Source: Labia minor (lineage: Eukaryota; Arthropoda; Insecta; Dermaptera; Spongiphoridae). From it: a DNA stretch of 64,000 nucleotides. This document shows, piece by piece, positions 38,592-44,500 of the stretch. A model generated the notes under the pieces. The model was not told the origin of the DNA. It was given only the letters and a program-made list of their open reading frames with translations, and did no database searches. The stretch covers positions 9,939,488-10,003,487 of the forward strand of contig OY720350.1 in assembly GCA_963082975.1 (NCBI GenBank). The letters are read 5' to 3'. Made by a program: the position numbers and the translations under genes. Every line of letters starts with the position of its first letter. The first letter of the stretch is position 1.

Positions 38592-41500
38592 CTTTATAAT
38601 CAATAGTCGCCCACCTTTATTAAGATCACTAAATATACAATGTTATAATTGGTAGACGGTGGACCACCCGTTGATATTCAATATAAACTAAATAATACTA
38701 TATATTATGTATATCTTGTATAATAATATTTTTGTAATCTAATAAATGATAATAAATAATTAAAATAACTGGACCAAAGTGATTATCAATTGATTTATAT
38801 TTCCATAAGATTGTATGATAAACTTTCTTTATAAGAATAATTAATAATAAAAAAAAAGTAAAAAATTTTAATCTAGAAATAAAATTAATATCAACTATAA
38901 CAAAAAAACATAAAATTAATACGTTACCACATTTAATTGTTTTATTACAATTGTAAAATTGAAAATAGAACTTTCCAACTACATTGATGCTGATAAAATG
39001 AATTGATATGAAATTGTAATTAGAACGATATAAAAAGAATATATATATATATATATATATATAAAAATTTAAAATACCCAAGAGATATAATTATATATAA
39101 TATGTAAAAAGATAAATTATGTTTGTGTTGGATGATATTGATTATTTATTATACCATCTATATAAAATTGTAATGCATTGAATCAATGATTTAGTTATTG
39201 TTTTCTTTATTTAAAAATATAAATAAAATTAATTCGCTTTTCCGTTAGATACATGATTATTTTTTAAATATGAATTTGATTAAACAGATAAGAAAATTTT
39301 TTGATAATTGCCCCCGAATGTCGGCAACCAATCTAGCATAAGAACTCTGCCTCTTTTGTTTTGTTTTTTTTTAATGGCAATTAAATTATATAAAATCTAT
39401 TCTTAAGGATATTATTCCTCTTAATTTTGATAAACAACCATGAAACATTTCTCCAACCTTCAGATGTTATTTTATTTTATTGTCTTACCAAAGAATTTCT
39501 GTGCGCTTTTCCATAAAAATTCTATATAATAATCCCACGAGTGATCATTTAAAAAAAAATTGTTTAACTACAGAATCTCTTGAATTAATACCTGAGTATT
39601 ATAGATAAAATGAAAAATTAAATTGATATTTTGGATTTAAACTCAATCAAAATTAATTCAAAATATAATCAATTTTAATTTTTTAATTAATCAATATACC
39701 TACTACATGTGGGGAGGTATATAGAACTGACAAATTTTAATCAGGATGCAAAATATGTTTCTTTATTAAAAATAAGTCCAATGGTAAATTTTACAGAATC
39801 CTATTATACGAGTATTACTTACTACTATAAGAATAGGTAATATAAACTTAAGCTTTCGTATATTCAAACAGAAAAGGATTAAAAATATTTTATAGTATCC
39901 ATAAAGGAATTAAGTATATTTTATTAATATTTTATCTTGCCCCTAAGAATGTGTTTTATTGAGGTTCATATAAAGTAGAAAAATACTTGAGATATAATCA
40001 AAATTAAACGGATAAAGATTGGAAATCATAATCAAGAATTCACCTTCACTTTGATATTATAAAAGTTTATAAATAAGCAAATTGTAGCCCAAGGCTTATT
40101 AAAGCTAGGCAAAGAGCTCTTGTTTTTTTTTTTTTAATTTGTAATTATCGGTTCAATTCAATTATTCCATCAACTGATCTGAACTGTAGTACTACTCGAG
40201 GGCGAGTTGGAATAATTAGCAATCGAAGCTCTCTATATATGGAACCGATTGAAATGAATTATAAATTTATGTGATAAATAGTAAAATAAATTATCCTTTT
40301 ACAACTGTTAATCATTGTTCATTATAAATATATATGTACATATAATAATAATTATAATATGGAAATTGTTGTTTTTTAATCATAATTCATATAATACAAG
40401 TGTATTATTATATATAGGTCAAAAAGTGATGAAAAAATAAAACTACTTTCTTCTCATTAATAAAATTTAATAATTTATTAGAACTATTATATGATTTTTT
40501 TTTGTGTTTAATATTTCTACATATTTAAAAAAAAATCGAAATGATATTTCCATATTTATTACTATAAGGCGCCATTGGCTGTGCGGGTAGCGAACCTGCC
40601 TCACATTCATATACTCCCGGTTTCAAGTCCCGGGCCTGGCAAGGGAAGGAGTCTATGGGACAGAGTCAACCCAGCCTACGGGAACAACATTGGGGAATGC
40701 TACTTGATAGCGCCTCCGATCAAGAAAATCAAGGTAAAGTTTGAGAGTTCTACTGATCATCAAGTTAAGAAATAACATTTTATGAGTTAATACTCGTAAT
40801 GAAAAAAAATATACAATTAAAGATTATCTTTTAACTTTTTAAAACAATACCTCCCTTACTATCGTCGGTCGGTAAAAATATGTGAAATAATTTTATTTTT
40901 TTATACCTCATATTTATTAATTAATTTTGAAAATTTCATTTATCTATTTCTATTATTATTAGTTGTCAATCTAGAAAGCTTAACATTCTTAAACATACTT
41001 AAATGTTTCATAACCAATAACTATTAGAACTGTATGGATAATATTATATATATATATATATAAATTAAAAAAATGTATTTTATTTATTTATTTAATTTTT
41101 TTTTTAACTTTTATATATTTTTTAAAATTAGAAAAAAAAATTTATTTTTGTATTTTTCAAAAAAATTGTATATTTTTGATATTTGCCATTATAATTTGTA
41201 AAAAAAATTCTTTATTTATATTATTTTTGGATGTAGAATTCTGAAGTATCTAACTATATGACTAGATAAAATAATTTACATTTTCTAACAAAAAAAAAAA
41301 AAAAATATTTTACAAAAATAAAAAAGTCACATTTAAATAAATTAACTTCATTTCAATATGTCTAACTAAAATAAATATGTACTATTTTTAATTTTCTATT
41401 TTAAATGCATTTGGAATTCTTGGAAATTAATTTTCAAAATCTTTCCATTCATTAATAGAAATAACATTCATAGACAAATAAATATAATTTATTATTTGAA

Positions 41501-44500
41501 TAAATTAACGGTTATGTCATTCAAAAACATTTAAACAAAAAAAAAATAATTAATTAATTAATTATTAAACGATAAAGTTTATTTATTTATCAAACTAACT
41601 CGAATCTTTCCGCTTCTTGTATTTAATATTTTTATTGAGATATATGAATAAATAGATTATCTAAATAGTATTCTTTTAACCATCTTCAAAGTATAATAAT
41701 AATTGTTCCAACTACCCGGGGGGGACATGATCTGCTACTGCTTGACCAGAATTTCTAATCTTCGTACCATTATAATTATTATGAAATGTATTTAATCCAC
41801 TCTATTATTTTCCATTCGATATTATATCGATTAAATTTTTCCATCCCACTTGGAAATTATATTCATCATAAAAGTATAATAAATACAGTGAGCTGATTCA
41901 ATACCCAATTATAATCACATTAAAAACAGGTATTAATAACAATATTTATTTTATTTTATTTTTTTTTTATAATAATTGTAAAAAAAAGAAAAGAAAAAAA
42001 TAAATAGATTTATATTATTCAACGGTATGACTATATTCAGTTAAAACAAGTTAAAAATTTATATGTTTAGAGAAATAGAAAAATAATAAAAATATCTATT
42101 TTTTTGTCATTTTTACTAATATAATCATTGATATATATTTTGGGCGCCACAGGGTGATGGCTAGCGTGGCTGACTCACATTCTCGTGGTCCCAGGTGGAA
42201 ATTTCTCTAGCTGGGGTCTATGGGACGGAGTCAACCCAGCCTACGGAATCAACATTAGGAAGCTACTTGATAAAAAGTAGCGCCTCCGATCAAGAAAATC
42301 AAGGTAAAGGTTGATAGGACCCGTTCTGCTGATCATAGGACACATCATTGATATAACCGACTTGATAGGCGTTGTCCTTACGTAGGATGTACAAAAGTCA
42401 GAGGTTTTTTTTTTTGATATATATTTTTAAATTCATGACCTGTAACTTGGTCCATTTCTCCATTATGCAGAGGATAAGAGAATGATCCTTAGCAATTCTA
42501 ATCATTTATTATACACTTTTACTTAATTCACTCTGTCCGGTTGTACGCGGGTTGTCCGGTTGTACGTTGTCCGCGGCATTTTATAATCGATATTTCAACA
42601 ACTTCCCGTCATTCAATCAACTTGAAATTTTGCATACGCGCTTGCTCCTGCTAATAATACACGAATCAATTGAAAAATCCACTGAATTATTTATCTATTA
42701 GTGGTAATTAATTAACTAAACTTTCATATACGGAATATGGAATAGTTCACTATTTCAATCATAGATGGCGATAGCAGCTCTAGAGGCGCTGAATACGACT
42801 AAAAAGTATAAAATAAATTTAAGTAAAAAGAAATCTTTTTAAAAAATACACTTTACTTTTTAGTGCAATTTTAAGTAAAGTGTATTTTTTAAAAATATTT
42901 CTTTTTACTTAAATTTATTTACTTGTACTTCTGATACAAAATATAATAAATAGATAATACAATTAAAATTTTAAGTATCGCTAAACAGAGTTTAAAATGG
43001 CTTTGGAGAATAATTCAATAAATAAATAAAATTAAAATAAATAAATAAATAAATAATTTATGTTGCCTTATTTAAAATGTTTTTGGATTAAAAAATTTAC
43101 AGCATTGTGAAATGTAAAACGTGGGTGGACATGCATGTCTATAATATATAAATAAAATTCTCTCACTGTTTTGACGTTTATTTGCAGGATAAACATTTCG
43201 ATAATGGGAAATGTTATTAAATATTTATTTTCTTACTCTATCAGTCTCAACACATTCTCCCTTTCCCTTAACTATTCTCATAACTACTTTGAGGTTTATG
43301 ACTGACTCTACATTCTAACTTTGCACTTTTTTTTTACCTTGGAAAAAGATAAAAAAAAAAAATCAAGAGCCGGTTATTTTAATTTAAAAGTAAAATATTT
43401 TACATTTATGATATATGTTTATATTTTATGTAGGTAGGGTAGGTTATATATTTAACATTATTTAACTTTGTGAAATATTTATTTATTTATTTATTATTAT
43501 ATTCTTTGGCCAATTTCAATGTGTGCATAAAAATGACAGTTTAACTTAAGAACACATTCAAAGAGACTTGTCGTATTGTAAAGAATGTTGTATTTTATAA
43601 ATATCAACAAAAGCAAAACAAATAAGAGGCACAATTCTAATTCACCGCCATTTATTATTCTTAATGGAATTGAATTACAGAATTTTACTTGAATCTCTCA
43701 TCACTTGACCTCCACTAATGGTTATTTTATACTTTGACTATGTCTGGCATTTGAAATAATAAATTAACAACAAATTGGAATTTTCTCATTTCAAATTAAC
43801 GTGCTAGATTCTTCCAATAATTTCTTCAATGTCGTGTTTATTGAATATCGATAATATATAAATAATGATAATAATAATAATAATAATTTATAGAATATCC
43901 CAGAAATTTATTAAAATCTAAAATTAATAATAATAATAATGTTGATAAATACATACATATATCTTCATTAAGACAAAAATTAATTATTTGAAAATAACAT
44001 TGTAAATCTATAAAATTGTCTCTTCTAATATTTATTTCTATTTAATAAATCAATTGGATGTATAAATTTCAAATGATTAAAAAAAATAAGAAAATGGTTA
44101 ATAGAAGAGAGATCAAATTTTAAATATTTGTTTGTTTTTTTACCGACCGACGATAGTAGCAAATTTCACATGTGGAGATTTTTACATATATGCATTTTGT
44201 TAACAGAAAAAAGTATTTTTAGCATGATGTCTGTCCGTCTGTTCGTCTGTTAGTCCGTATAGATGTGTACAGCTTGAACGGCTCAATGGATTTTGATAAA
44301 ATTAGGTATATTAGTATAATTAATGCATCAGTATGATGAATTGATCAACTTTTGGTGTATATCCGGAAACCGGAAGTGGTAGTATTAGCGATCGACGATA
44401 AGGAAGGGTTATTTTCACACCAAATTTCACATGAGGAGATTTTTTAAATATCTCCACGAATCATGCACTTTGTATTGGTTTTATTCCCAGGAAAAATAAT

